NCBI GenBank assembly: GCA_009699605.1
Contig: WLNW01000013.1
Location: forward strand, 1 to 35,414
Length of the DNA: 35,414 nt
Direction: 5' to 3'
Source of the DNA: Actinomycetota bacterium
GTDB lineage: Bacteria; Actinomycetota; Acidimicrobiia; Acidimicrobiales; WLNW01
This document shows, piece by piece, positions 8,734-18,148 of this stretch. Positions within the stretch are counted from its first letter, which is position 1; each line of letters starts with the position of its first letter. Below the pieces are notes generated by a model. It did not search any database and was not told where the DNA came from. It worked only from the letters and a program-made list of their open reading frames with translations. A program made the position numbers and the translations under genes.

Positions 8734-9255
8734 TTAATCGAGCGGCGGGGCTGCGATCACCACGTCGAGGATCAAGCCTTCGGGGCGCTCGACCGTGAAC
8801 GCAACGTGGGCCACCGCGTGCGGAGGGTTTCGCGCATCGACCAGATCGGTTCGTTGAAGCACCGAGCTCAGGCCGACCGAGCCGTGGCGCCACAACGCGG
8901 TCGTCCAGCCGATCACCTGGCTCGCCGGCCACGCGTCATGGAGCCACGCGAGCGCCCTCACGACGACGAGGTCGTCGAGCAAGGCGTCGTTCCACGCGGC
9001 GCGGCGGCGCACCCGCAGACCTGAGTCGACCAGGGCTTCGACCAGCACCCGGCTGGTCACGGGTCGGGCGCCGAGCTCGATCGCCGCTTCTCGAACCGCG
9101 GCGGGCACGTCGTAGTGATCGTCCTGGAAGGCAAGCCGGCGTATGCCGAGCCGGTTCGCGAACGCGTGCAGCTCGGCAGGCGAGGTGTCGCTCACGAGAT
9201 GGGCCCACCGATCGCCGCGCCACGGCCAGTCGGCCTCGTCGACGAGCACGCTCAT
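8734..9255 (-). CDS. DUF4031 domain protein
   Basis: A 173-residue protein whose N-terminal half matches the DUF4031 pattern: VDEADWPWRG, WAHLVSD, ELHAFA, RLGI and HYDVP all fall within residues 4-50. The family is common in actinobacteria and its biochemical role is not established. The C-terminal half has no motif I recognise. Its ATG overlaps the stop codon of the desaturase gene by 4 nt (ATGA), so the two are very probably co-transcribed and translationally coupled at the end of the dut-desaturase operon. Confidence 0.88.
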   Translation of the reverse strand: MSVLVDEADWPWRGDRWAHLVSDTSPAELHAFANRLGIRRLAFQDDHYDVPAAVREAAIELGARPVTSRVLVEALVDSGLRVRRRAAWNDALLDDLVVVRALAWLHDAWPASQVIGWTTALWRHGSVGLSSVLQRTDLVDARNPPHAVAHVAFTVERPEGLILDVVIAAPPLD

Positions 9256-10157
9256 ACGTCGGTGGGTACCTCAAGGGCGCGCTCGGAAAGACGCGACGCG
9301 ACGCGTCCGACCTTGTCGACGTAGGCCACAATCGACGCCTGGGCACGCTGGCCTTCGGGTGACAGTCCACGCAGGCCCGCGATGCCCCAGTGCCGCAGCA
9401 CCACCGGCACGAGGATCTGTTCGTGGTGCACGCGGAAGTCGTAGATGCCGGCCTTGCTGATGGCTCGCGAGTGCGACGCAAAGTCGGGGATGCCGGTTCC
9501 GGGCATGGCGAACCCGAGCACCTCGGCCTCGAGCGCGACGGTGAGCGCGGACGCGTCGAGCTCGAACGCGGCCGAGGCGAGGTCGCGATAGAAGAGGTAG
9601 TGGAAGTTCTCGTCGAACGCGACGCGCTTCATGACCTCTTGACCCGCCGGGTCGGTGATGAGCTTGCCGGTGTTGTGGTGCGAGATGCGGGTGGCCAGCT
9701 CCTGTAAGGCCAGGTACACGAGGCCCTGCGCGGTGGTCGGCGGATCGGGCACCTGCGCAGTGCTCATCTGCTGCATGCGGCCGCGCTCGAGCTCGATCGG
9801 ATCGATCGCGTTCGACAACGTGAGGTAGTCGCGGATGACCACGGAATGGCGGGCTTCCTCGGCGGTCCAACGGCGGGTCCACTGGCCCCACACGTCGTTG
9901 TCGCCGAACAGCCGCTGCACGTCGCGCAGGTAGTAGGGCAGGTTGTCCTCGGTGAGGAGGTTCACGAACAGTGCGCTGCGCACGGCTTGGGGCAGGCCCG
10001 AATCTTCTGGGCGCCACGGACGGTCGACCACCACCGACGGGCCGCGGTCCCAGGGCACGTACTCGTGCGGGAACCACTCTTTGGTCTGCGCGAGATGGCG
10101 CTCGTAGAGCTTCTCGGCCGTCGGTGTCAGTTCACGAAGGAGCGTGACGTCGTCCAC
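9252..10157 (-). CDS. Acyl-ACP desaturase (soluble diiron type)
   Basis: A 301-residue member of the plant-type soluble acyl-ACP desaturase family, which puts a cis double bond into ACP-bound fatty acids using O2 and reduced ferredoxin. The six diiron ligands can be placed: Glu70 (TEDNLPYY), Glu101 and His104 (EEARH), Glu153 (LQELA), Glu183 and His186 (DENFHY). Length fits the actinobacterial DesA group. The GTG start at 10157 is preceded by a TAGGAT box 6 nt away and lies 22 nt after the dut stop codon, so both operon and independent transcription are possible. The nearby thioesterase gene (16482-17270) also acts on acyl-ACP. Confidence 0.93.
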   Translation of the reverse strand: MDDVTLLRELTPTAEKLYERHLAQTKEWFPHEYVPWDRGPSVVVDRPWRPEDSGLPQAVRSALFVNLLTEDNLPYYLRDVQRLFGDNDVWGQWTRRWTAEEARHSVVIRDYLTLSNAIDPIELERGRMQQMSTAQVPDPPTTAQGLVYLALQELATRISHHNTGKLITDPAGQEVMKRVAFDENFHYLFYRDLASAAFELDASALTVALEAEVLGFAMPGTGIPDFASHSRAISKAGIYDFRVHHEQILVPVVLRHWGIAGLRGLSPEGQRAQASIVAYVDKVGRVASRLSERALEVPTDV

Positions 10158-10163
10158 GCGCGC

Positions 10164-10169
10164 ATCCTA
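10164..10169 (-). promoter_or_regulatory. -10 box (TAGGAT), leaderless
   Basis: On the minus strand TAGGAT ends 6 nt before the desaturase GTG at 10157, in the short gap after dut. Confidence 0.4.
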
Positions 10170-10179
10170 CCGACAAGGT

Positions 10180-10617
10180 TCAACGACCGGTAGAGCCGAA
10201 CCCGCCCTCGCCGCGCGACGAAGGCGGCAACTCGTCGACCAGCGCGAAGCGGCAGTGCTCGACGCGCTGGATGACCAGCTGCGCGATGCGCTCGCCGCGC
10301 ACCACATGAAACGGCGTCTCGGGGTCGGTGTTCACGAGCAGCACCTTGAGCTCGCCGCGATAACCGGAATCGATCAGACCCGGTGTGTTCAGACATGTCA
10401 CGCCGTGGTTGAGCGCGAGACCGCTGCGCGGCTGCACGAATCCTGCGTACCCCTCGGGTATGGCGATGGCCGCGCCGGTGGCCACGAGCGCCCGCCCGCC
10501 ACGAGGTGCGAGCACCACGTTGTCGCGCGCCACGAGGTCGGCACCGGCATCACCTTCGGTGGCATACGCCGGTAGGGGAAGGTCCGGGTCGAGGCGAAGG
10601 ATGGGGATCTCGAGCAC
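10180..10617 (-). CDS. dut: dUTP diphosphatase (dUTPase)
   Basis: A 145-residue trimeric-type dUTPase that hydrolyses dUTP to dUMP and pyrophosphate, keeping uracil out of DNA and feeding dTMP synthesis. All five family motifs are present in order: EGDAGADL (21-28), PRSGLA (63-68), [10 protein letters not shown] (80-89, catalytic Asp83 and Tyr86), RIAQLV (110-115) and the C-terminal arm [10 protein letters not shown] (136-145). The GTG at 10617 is chosen because a TATCGT box ends 6 nt before it and because the protein then begins at the first strand; an in-frame start at 10677 would add 20 unlike residues and run almost into the divergent orn start. First gene of the dut-desaturase-DUF4031 set. 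Confidence 0.95.
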   Translation of the reverse strand: MLEIPILRLDPDLPLPAYATEGDAGADLVARDNVVLAPRGGRALVATGAAIAIPEGYAGFVQPRSGLALNHGVTCLNTPGLIDSGYRGELKVLLVNTDPETPFHVVRGERIAQLVIQRVEHCRFALVDELPPSSRGEGGFGSTGR

Positions 10618-10623
10618 CGGGGC

Positions 10624-10629
10624 ACGATA
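10624..10629 (-). promoter_or_regulatory. -10 box (TATCGT), leaderless
   Basis: On the minus strand TATCGT ends 6 nt before the dut GTG at 10617 and helps fix that start. Confidence 0.5.
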
Positions 10630-10671
10630 GATCACCGGCGCCCGACCGCGACACCCACGGTCCGGCATCGG

Positions 10672-10677
10672 TACCAT
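10672..10677 (+). promoter_or_regulatory. -10 box (TACCAT), leaderless
   Basis: TACCAT ends 8 nt before the orn ATG at 10686. With the dut box it forms a compact divergent promoter region. Confidence 0.5.
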
Positions 10678-10685
10678 CGTCGTTC

Positions 10686-11285
10686 ATGCTTGCCTGGATG
10701 GACCTCGAGATGACTGGTCTCGACCCCGATCGTCACGTCATCGTCGAGATCGCGACGCTCATCACCGACGACAACCTCGAGCTAATCGCCGAGGGCCCGG
10801 ATCTCGTCATCCACCAACCGCCCGAAGCAATGGCCCTGATGGACGACTACGTCCGCGAGATGCACACCCGCAACGGACTCCTCGCCCTCATCGAAGGCTC
10901 CACCATCTCGGCGGCGGAGGCCGCAGCCGAGACGCTGAAGTTCCTGCGCACGCACATCCCCGAAGCGGGCACCGTGCCGTTGTGCGGCAACTCCATCGGC
11001 ACCGACCGCCGCTTCCTCGCCAAGTGGTTCCCCGAGATCGAGGACTACCTGCACTACCGCTCGGTCGACGTGTCGACCATCAAGGAGCTCACGAAGCGCT
11101 GGAACCCTGCGGCGCTCACCAAGGCCCCCCGCAAGGCCCGCGGCCACCGCGCCCTCGACGACATCCGCGAGAGCCTCACCGAGCTGCGCTTCTACCGCGA
11201 GTTCGTCTTCCGCACCGCCGCCGATCCCGCACCGGCCTCGGTCACGATGACCCCGCCCATCGACGGGTCGCCGTCCTCCGCCTAG
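10686..11285 (+). CDS. orn: Oligoribonuclease
   Basis: A 199-residue 3'-5' exoribonuclease of the DEDDh family that degrades 2-5-mer RNAs, including the pGpG product of c-di-GMP turnover. Acidic catalytic residues are visible: Asp6 and Glu8 in WMDLEMTGL, Asp107 in GNSIGTDRRFL, and His154 with Asp159 in HRALDDI. VDVSTIKELTKRW is also typical. A poorly conserved Pro/Ala/Ser-rich tail of about 20 residues follows the fold. The start at 10686 opens directly on the first strand, as in other Orn proteins, and follows a -10 box. Confidence 0.96.
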   Translation: MLAWMDLEMTGLDPDRHVIVEIATLITDDNLELIAEGPDLVIHQPPEAMALMDDYVREMHTRNGLLALIEGSTISAAEAAAETLKFLRTHIPEAGTVPLCGNSIGTDRRFLAKWFPEIEDYLHYRSVDVSTIKELTKRWNPAALTKAPRKARGHRALDDIRESLTELRFYREFVFRTAADPAPASVTMTPPIDGSPSSA

Positions 11286-11292
11286 GGCGGCC

Positions 11293-11298
11293 TAGGGT
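11293..11298 (+). promoter_or_regulatory. -10 box (TAGGGT), leaderless
   Basis: TAGGGT ends 7 nt before the ATG at 11306, in the 20-nt gap after orn. Confidence 0.45.
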
Positions 11299-11305
11299 GG
11301 CCCCG

Positions 11306-12385
11306 ATGACGGGCGAGCGGAAAATCACCAAGCAGGAACAAGAGCCGGCCACCGACGAGATCACGGAGGTGGCGCCGGGGGTGTTGCGCACCCAGTTGCC
11401 CGTCGAGCTGCCAGGTCTCGGTCACGTCAACTGCTACCTCCTCGAGGACGAGCGCGGCGTGGCCGTGATCGACCCCGGCCTGCCCGGCCCGGCGTCATGG
11501 AATGCCCTGCTCGACCGGCTCGAACGGGCCGGCTTCGAGCTGCGCCACGTGCACACCGCAGTCGTCACGCACTCGCACTTCGATCACTTCGGCGGCGCAC
11601 CGCGACTGCGCGACGAGGCCGGCGCCGACATCCTCACCCACGAGAGCTTCCGCGACCACTTCGACTCCTCCGAGATATTCGAGAGCCACGACTCGGAGAT
11701 CCTCGAGCTCAACCCCGAGGAAGAGCTCGATCGCATCCGCGAGATGATGCGTCGCCCCAAGCCATGGGGTGGCCGCTGGTCACCGCCGAGCGACGAGGAC
11801 CTGCGCCTCTTCATGAAGATGGGCCGCCGCACGCGCCGGTTCCAGGTCCCCGACCCATCCATCACCGTGGCCGACACGCAGATCGTGAAGCTGGCGCGAC
11901 GCGAGTGGATCGCGGTGCACACCCCGGGCCACACGAGCGATCATCTCTGCCTGTACGACCCCGTCGAGAAGCTGTTCATCTCGGGCGACCACGTGCTGCC
12001 CACCATCACGCCGCACATCGCCGGGCACTCACCGGGCGGGGTCATCACCGATCCGCTCGCCCGGTTCTTCGAGTCGCTGAAGCACATGCACGACTTCGAC
12101 GTCGACCTCGTACTGCCGGCGCACGGTCACCCGTTCCAAGACCTCGCGGGTCGCGCCGACCACATCCTCGAACACCACTACGAGCGGCTCGACATCATCC
12201 GCCACGCGGCCGACGAGCTGCCCGAGGGCACGGTCACCGATTACATGCGCCGGCTTTTCCGCGAACGTTCCTGGGGCGACATGGCCGAGAGCGAGACGTT
12301 CGCCCACCTCGAACACCTACGCATCGCCGGTGAAGCCACCACCACCGAACGCGACGGGATGCTCATCTACCGCGTCGCCCTCTGA
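11306..12385 (+). CDS. MBL-fold metallo-hydrolase
   Basis: A 359-residue metallo-beta-lactamase-fold hydrolase. The metal-binding HSHFDH signature is at 89-94 (His89, His91, Asp93, His94), followed by HTPGHTSDH, SGDHVLP and AHGHPF, which supply the remaining histidines and the bridging Asp. A C-terminal helical segment of about 75 residues after the fold is typical of lactonase-like or thioesterase-like MBL proteins in actinobacteria. The substrate cannot be told. The ATG at 11306 follows a -10 box. The last 69 nt overlap antisense with the 3' end of the convergent membrane-protein gene. Confidence 0.9.
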   Translation: MTGERKITKQEQEPATDEITEVAPGVLRTQLPVELPGLGHVNCYLLEDERGVAVIDPGLPGPASWNALLDRLERAGFELRHVHTAVVTHSHFDHFGGAPRLRDEAGADILTHESFRDHFDSSEIFESHDSEILELNPEEELDRIREMMRRPKPWGGRWSPPSDEDLRLFMKMGRRTRRFQVPDPSITVADTQIVKLARREWIAVHTPGHTSDHLCLYDPVEKLFISGDHVLPTITPHIAGHSPGGVITDPLARFFESLKHMHDFDVDLVLPAHGHPFQDLAGRADHILEHHYERLDIIRHAADELPEGTVTDYMRRLFRERSWGDMAESETFAHLEHLRIAGEATTTERDGMLIYRVAL

Positions 12386-14584
12386 CCCCACGAGCTCTGG
12401 TTCAGGCTCACGGTCGGGGAACATCGGTGGCGTCGCGATCGGCGCGAGGTAACGGCCGCGCCAGCGTCGATCGAGGTACACGAGCGCAGCAACTGCGGCG
12501 AGGCCCGCGAGGAACAGCAGCGCGTAGTTCGGGTACTGCTCGTAGGTGAACGCGATCTCGTGCGTTCCCGCAGGCACCAACACGCCCACGAACGCCGGGG
12601 CGACCATCACCGTCGGTCGCCTCACGCCATCGACCGTGGCCTCCATGCGCGGGTGATACGCAACGCGCAGCATCGTGTAGCCGGGGCGAGCCATCGTGAC
12701 ACGTGCGGTGTATCGACCGGCGTCGCCGTCAGCGGTCTGGTCGATCACCGTGCCGGGCGATGTCATCACCCCGGGCACCACGGTGGATGCGACCGGCTTC
12801 AAGTTCTCGTACGTCACGGCCGCCAGCACGGGCGATGAGCTGGCCGATCGTTCGCCGAGCACCGTCTCGGCGCCGATGCCCACGTTGTCGCGCTCGGCCG
12901 CGTACGAACCTTCGATATCGACCACACCGACGTAGCCCGCGGCGTTCTCGATCCGGTAGAGCGCGTGGCGGCCCTGGGTCTCGACGAGGGTGCCGGTCGG
13001 GGGTCCCGCGCGCTCTGCGGGTTGTATCACCCAGCGCACGTTGAACAGCTCGTAGTGCCACGCGTTGTTCTGGTTGAAGCGCACTTCGACGTCGGCGAGG
13101 AGCGACGGGACGCGCAACGAGTAGCCGAGAACATCGGTCGGACCGGCTTCTTGGATGCGCGTCTGCGTGCGCGAACCACCCACGTAGTACTCGCCGCCGT
13201 TGTCGCCGAGCAGGCCTGCGTATATGCGTCCGCCGCCCTGGGCGAACGAGGTGGCCACGAGCGCATCGACTTGTGCGCCCTCGGTGGCGTCGTACGTCTT
13301 CTGTGCCTCCATCCATCCGGCGGCCTGACGCTCGTGCGAGTCGGTCACGTTGATGGCGGGGAGGAACGCCAGGATGACCACGATGCCGAGCGCCAGCTCG
13401 TACGCCGGCCGTTGGGCGTGCCGCAGCCGGGGCTGCCAGTCGCGCAATCCGCGCCACAGGTAGGTGCTTCCTTCGACCACGCCGATCGCCGCGATCAGCA
13501 CGCCGGCCATGTGCACGCCGCTGATGAAGCGGTGCAACAGGAGCGAGCTGATCCCGGGCAACAACGAGATCACCGGCCCGAACGGGTCCTTGCCGCAGAA
13601 CAAGACCACGCTTCCGATAAAGAACCCGGCGAGCATCCGGCACAACGGATCGCGGCGAGCCTTGAGCAAAACCACGAGCAATCCGAGAAAGACCAGCACG
13701 GTGAGCACCGGCGGATGGTCACGGTCGAACAGCTGCCCACCGAACAGCCACCCCATGACCTTGCGGGCGCCGAACGAGTCGACCCACACGGTGTTGGCGT
13801 TGTACTGCGTGTTCGCACTCCACGCCTGATCGGTGAACACGGGCACCAACAACCAGCTGCTCATGGCCAGCGAGCCGAGGATCACCATCACCATGCGCAG
13901 CACACGACCGCGGAGGTCCACGAACGACACGACGGCCATCGCGCCGATCACCAGCGCGAGCATGTAACCCGTCTGCAGATGCGTGCACATGACGAACGCC
14001 GTGGCCGCCGCGGCGGCCGCAAGGTTGCGCCGTTCGGTGATCGCGCGCCACGCGAATCCCATGGCGATGGGGAACATCCACATGCCCCATTGCTGGGCCC
14101 ACAACCCGAGCCCGCGCCACACGTAGCTGCTGTGCTCGAAGCCGTAGCTCGGGTTACTCGCCACGAGCGGTGCGAGCGCGGCGGCCACGATCGCAGTGCC
14201 CACCGAGAGGCGCATCAACCGGCAACCGAGGTACACCGCGACGGGCCACGTTCCGAGGATGACGAACGTTGTCCAGCGCGACGCGCCCCCTACGCCGATC
14301 ACCTCGGCGAGGAACGCCGACACCAGGTGGGGCAGGGTCTGGTACTGGTGCATCATCGAGAAGCCGAGGCCGATGCGCGGGAACCAGCCATCGATCGGGA
14401 AGTGGCCGGCGTCGAGCCGCCCCACCGCCCAGTCGATCAAGGTGCGATGCACGGTGAGATCGCTGCGGGTGGTCACCGCGGTCAATTCAGGCCGCAGGAT
14501 CCACAGATTCACCGCGGCGACGAGCCCCACGGCGAGCCACGGCCTGCGTACGAATCGGTGCAGGCGCTCGAACACGTCGGTCAC
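12317..14584 (-). CDS. Large multi-pass membrane protein, YfhO / GT-C-like
   Basis: A protein of about 755 residues with roughly a dozen hydrophobic segments in the first 430 residues, a large soluble region (about 430-690) and one membrane helix near residue 700. This is the layout of YfhO and related GT-C-type proteins, which use polyprenyl-linked sugars. An acidic SDLTVHR segment in the first external loop and a jelly-roll-like C-terminal region (PAGTHEIAFTYEQYP) fit that family. A role in cell-surface glycosylation is inferred. I prefer the GTG at 14584. The longer frame starts at a GTG (14611) lying in the loop of a 10-bp hairpin. The 3' end overlaps the convergent hydrolase gene by 69 nt. 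Confidence 0.8.
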   Translation of the reverse strand: MTDVFERLHRFVRRPWLAVGLVAAVNLWILRPELTAVTTRSDLTVHRTLIDWAVGRLDAGHFPIDGWFPRIGLGFSMMHQYQTLPHLVSAFLAEVIGVGGASRWTTFVILGTWPVAVYLGCRLMRLSVGTAIVAAALAPLVASNPSYGFEHSSYVWRGLGLWAQQWGMWMFPIAMGFAWRAITERRNLAAAAAATAFVMCTHLQTGYMLALVIGAMAVVSFVDLRGRVLRMVMVILGSLAMSSWLLVPVFTDQAWSANTQYNANTVWVDSFGARKVMGWLFGGQLFDRDHPPVLTVLVFLGLLVVLLKARRDPLCRMLAGFFIGSVVLFCGKDPFGPVISLLPGISSLLLHRFISGVHMAGVLIAAIGVVEGSTYLWRGLRDWQPRLRHAQRPAYELALGIVVILAFLPAINVTDSHERQAAGWMEAQKTYDATEGAQVDALVATSFAQGGGRIYAGLLGDNGGEYYVGGSRTQTRIQEAGPTDVLGYSLRVPSLLADVEVRFNQNNAWHYELFNVRWVIQPAERAGPPTGTLVETQGRHALYRIENAAGYVGVVDIEGSYAAERDNVGIGAETVLGERSASSSPVLAAVTYENLKPVASTVVPGVMTSPGTVIDQTADGDAGRYTARVTMARPGYTMLRVAYHPRMEATVDGVRRPTVMVAPAFVGVLVPAGTHEIAFTYEQYPNYALLFLAGLAAVAALVYLDRRWRGRYLAPIATPPMFPDREPEPELVGSEGDAVDEHPVAFGGGGFTGDA

Positions 14585-14595
14585 GAGCAGATCAT

Positions 14596-14627
14596 GGCCG
14601 ACCCGCAGCACCTGCCACGGGTCGGCC
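14596..14627 (-). terminator. Perfect 10-bp hairpin downstream of leuA
   Basis: Inverted arms 14596-14605 (GGCCGACCCG) and 14618-14627 enclose a 12-nt loop, 25 nt after the leuA stop codon. No T tract follows on either strand, so it may be a weak or factor-dependent terminator, an RNA 3'-end stabiliser, or a regulator of the membrane-protein gene. Confidence 0.5.
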
Positions 14628-14651
14628 CTGATGAATCACGCAATGGATCAC

Positions 14652-16481
<1,830 letters not shown>

Positions 16482-16485
<4 letters not shown>

Positions 16486-17270
16486 CGCTGACCATTGTGC
16501 GCTTCGGCGCCCGAAAAGGCAACCACCCCACGCGAGAACCAGCCGGCGGCCACTCCCTCGTCGCCGTCGAGCAGCCACCACCCGAAGGCGCCGCGTTCGT
16601 CGGGCGCGTCGGCCGCGAGCTCGACGTTCGCCCCTGGTGCCACGGGTTGGCGGTGCTCGACCACGCCGAACGCCGGGCCTTCGTTAAGCAGCGGTTGCGA
16701 GCCCAGAAGCTCCTCGAGCGCGGCCCAGTACGCGGCATTGTTCACGTGGGCCAACACGTCGTAGTCGGCGTGGCGAAGCGGCCACGGTCGGGTGGTTGCA
16801 CCGGCGTCGGGAACTGCGGGGACGATGAGCTTCGCGTCGGCGCCGCGCCCTTGCGCCGCGTCGGCGTAGCGCTCGGCGAACCCAGGGACGAGTCGAGCCG
16901 GGCGACCCGTGTTCGCATCGACGTGCACCCAGATGGTGACCGCCTCGACGTGACCGCCGTGCTCGCCGTGCACCGACGTGCGACGCTCGGCCCAGCGCGG
17001 GCCGATGCCCGAGCACCACGTGTCGAGCGTGAGCGCTTCTTGGAACTGGGGCCACACATGCACCTGGATCGCGGTGCGGCGCACCACCCATCCCATCGGG
17101 TTCTCGAGCGCGCTGTCGGCACTGTCGTCACGGGCGATGTCTTGGAGGTAACGAGCCAGTGCATCAAAGCGCGCTCGGCCGGACGGCGTGACGTCACCCA
17201 AGCGAACCCGGCGCTCGCGACGGAGCACCCGCCCCCGAGCGGGCGCCGCCACGAACTCGATCCGAACCAT
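16482..17270 (-). CDS. Acyl-ACP thioesterase family protein
   Basis: A 262-residue double-hotdog protein of the acyl-ACP thioesterase family, which releases free fatty acids or related acyl groups from ACP. The opening VRLGDVTPSGRARFDALARYLQD segment and RDDS are typical, and the second hotdog carries RHADYDVLAHVNNAAYW (about residues 166-182), including the Asp and HVNN residues near the active site. The actual acyl substrate in actinobacteria is not settled. A TAGCGT box ends 6 nt before the ATG. The stop codon overlaps the start of the leucine leader peptide, so transcripts from this promoter run into the leuA attenuator. Confidence 0.9.
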
Positions 17271-17276
17271 CCCCGG

Positions 17277-17282
17277 ACGCTA
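17277..17282 (-). promoter_or_regulatory. -10 box (TAGCGT), leaderless
   Basis: On the minus strand TAGCGT ends 6 nt before the thioesterase ATG at 17270. It is the only promoter-like site I can see for the thioesterase / leader peptide / leuA transcript. Confidence 0.5.
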
Positions 17283-17322
17283 ACGGGTGGCCGCGCTCCA
17301 ACCCTGCTGAATGAATCTGCCG

Positions 17323-17337
17323 ATAAATCACTTGACG
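17323..17337 (+). promoter_or_regulatory. Candidate WhiB7-type promoter element: AT-rich box plus -35
   Basis: ATAAAT (17323-17328) lies exactly 3 bp upstream of a TTGACG -35 element (17332-17337). In mycobacteria WhiB7 binds such an AT-rich box 3 bp upstream of -35 through its AT-hook. The -10 region at the expected spacing (about 17355) is poor, so the assignment rests on the upstream part. Confidence 0.5.
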
Positions 17338-17368
17338 ACCTACCGCCAAAGATGATCGGCTAAGTCAC

Positions 17369-17384
17369 GGCCCACCTGTGGGCC
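17369..17384 (+). promoter_or_regulatory. 16-bp palindrome near the expected transcript start
   Basis: GGCCCAC (17369-17375) and GTGGGCC (17378-17384) flank two bases. As DNA it could be an operator; as RNA it would make a small hairpin just before the uORF ribosome site. Confidence 0.4.
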
Positions 17385-17405
17385 ACAAACTCAGGAAGTC
17401 GAACG

Positions 17406-17558
17406 ATGAAGACCGCACGCCACCAACTGAACGGCACGTCGTACCAGTTCGTGGTTGCGGCGCGCCATCGCGCTATTTCCGCTTGGTGTGGTGCCACCAC
17501 CTTCTCGGCCATGCCGAGCACCAAGCACGAGCGGCTGAAGGAGCCGTCGCCGGGGTGA
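17406..17558 (+). CDS. Upstream ORF (50 aa) in the WhiB7-like leader
   Basis: A 50-codon ORF beginning MKTARHQLNG and ending KEPSPG. It has a strong ribosome site, AGGAAG (17393-17398), 7 nt before the ATG, better than those of many genes here. It ends 30 nt before a strong intrinsic terminator that precedes whiB7. In mycobacteria whiB7 is controlled by an upstream ORF and terminator: slowed translation of the uORF lets transcription continue, so ribosome-targeting drugs induce the gene. The same layout here suggests the same job. The last codons contain CGCCGG (17548-17553), which could pair with CCGGCG (17602-17607) in the terminator. Whether the peptide itself has a function is unknown. 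Confidence 0.65.
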   Translation: MKTARHQLNGTSYQFVVAARHRAISAWCGATTFSAMPSTKHERLKEPSPG

Positions 17559-17588
17559 CCACCCCATCCGCGACGTACGAACTCCTGA

Positions 17589-17621
17589 GGCCGCCGGGCA
17601 ACCGGCGGCCTTTGTGGTTTT
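17589..17621 (+). terminator. Strong intrinsic terminator (attenuator) before the WhiB7-like gene
   Basis: A perfect 9-bp stem, GGCCGCCGG (17589-17597) with CCGGCGGCC (17602-17610), closed by a GCAA tetraloop and followed by TTTGTGGTTTT. It lies between the uORF and whiB7, with no gene end other than the uORF to serve. Confidence 0.8.
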
Positions 17622-17648
17622 CGGACCCAGGTTCCCGATCAGAATCCC

Positions 17649-17697
17649 CCCGCCCTCCGGGGCGGGACCCCCACCCGAGGGGCGACCAACGGGTGGA
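17649..17697 (+). promoter_or_regulatory. Two further hairpins in the WhiB7-like leader
   Basis: CCCGCCC (17649-17655) pairs with GGGCGGG (17660-17666). CCACCCG (from about 17671) pairs with CGGGTGG (ending about 17697). Both precede the AAGGAGA ribosome site of whiB7 and could modulate attenuation or access to that site. Confidence 0.45.
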
Positions 17698-17715
17698 CAC
17701 GACAAGGAGAACGCG

Positions 17716-18099
17716 ATGGGCACGCCCGCCCCGCAGAGCACACTGACCACACTCACCAGACCAAGCACCGAAACCACGATCCTGACCACCAACTGGGAAG
17801 CCAAGGCCCGCTGCCGAACCGAAGCGGTGCCATCGGCCCTGTTTTTCTCGGTGGACCTCGGCGAGATCGCCGACGCGAAGCGCGTCTGCGCCGAGTGCCC
17901 GGTCATGGCGTCGTGCCTCGAGCAGGCCATCGTCAACCAGGAGCCGTTCGGTGTGTGGGGCGGCCAGTTGTTCCTCAACGGCCGCATGCTCGCGGTGAAG
18001 CGACGTCGTGGGCGCCCGCGGAAGCACCCCCGTCCCGAGGACCAGGTGCCGATGATCCCCATCCCCGAGCACCTGGTGGCCCTGGTCCGCACCGCCTAG
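17716..18099 (+). CDS. whiB7: WhiB7-like transcriptional regulator
   Basis: A 127-residue WhiB protein, a [4Fe-4S] regulator that binds the principal sigma factor. The cluster cysteines are Cys33, Cys58, Cys61 and Cys67 (C-x2-C-x5-C after the first), then the GVWGG turn (79-83). An AT-hook, RGRPRK (98-103), follows directly, as in WhiB7, the activator of intrinsic antibiotic resistance in mycobacteria and streptomycetes. EPFGVWGG and the KRRRGRPRK stretch are both WhiB7-like. A 30-residue N-terminal extension and a 24-residue tail are unusual. The ATG at 17716 follows an AAGGAGA site. Expression is probably governed by the uORF and terminator upstream. The WhiB7 assignment is by motif only. 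Confidence 0.88.
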   Translation: MGTPAPQSTLTTLTRPSTETTILTTNWEAKARCRTEAVPSALFFSVDLGEIADAKRVCAECPVMASCLEQAIVNQEPFGVWGGQLFLNGRMLAVKRRRGRPRKHPRPEDQVPMIPIPEHLVALVRTA

Positions 18100-18107
18100 G
18101 CCCAACC

Positions 18108-18139
18108 CGGCGCCGGGCCCCACCTGGGGTCCGGCGCCG
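18108..18139 (+). terminator. 14-bp hairpin after the WhiB7-like gene
   Basis: CGGCGCCGG (18108-18116) pairs with CCGGCGCCG (18131-18139); the stem continues inward through one G-U pair and four G-C pairs to a 4-nt loop. It starts 8 nt after the whiB7 stop codon. No T tract follows, so termination would be non-canonical. Confidence 0.55.
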
Positions 18140-18148
18140 ACAACACCG

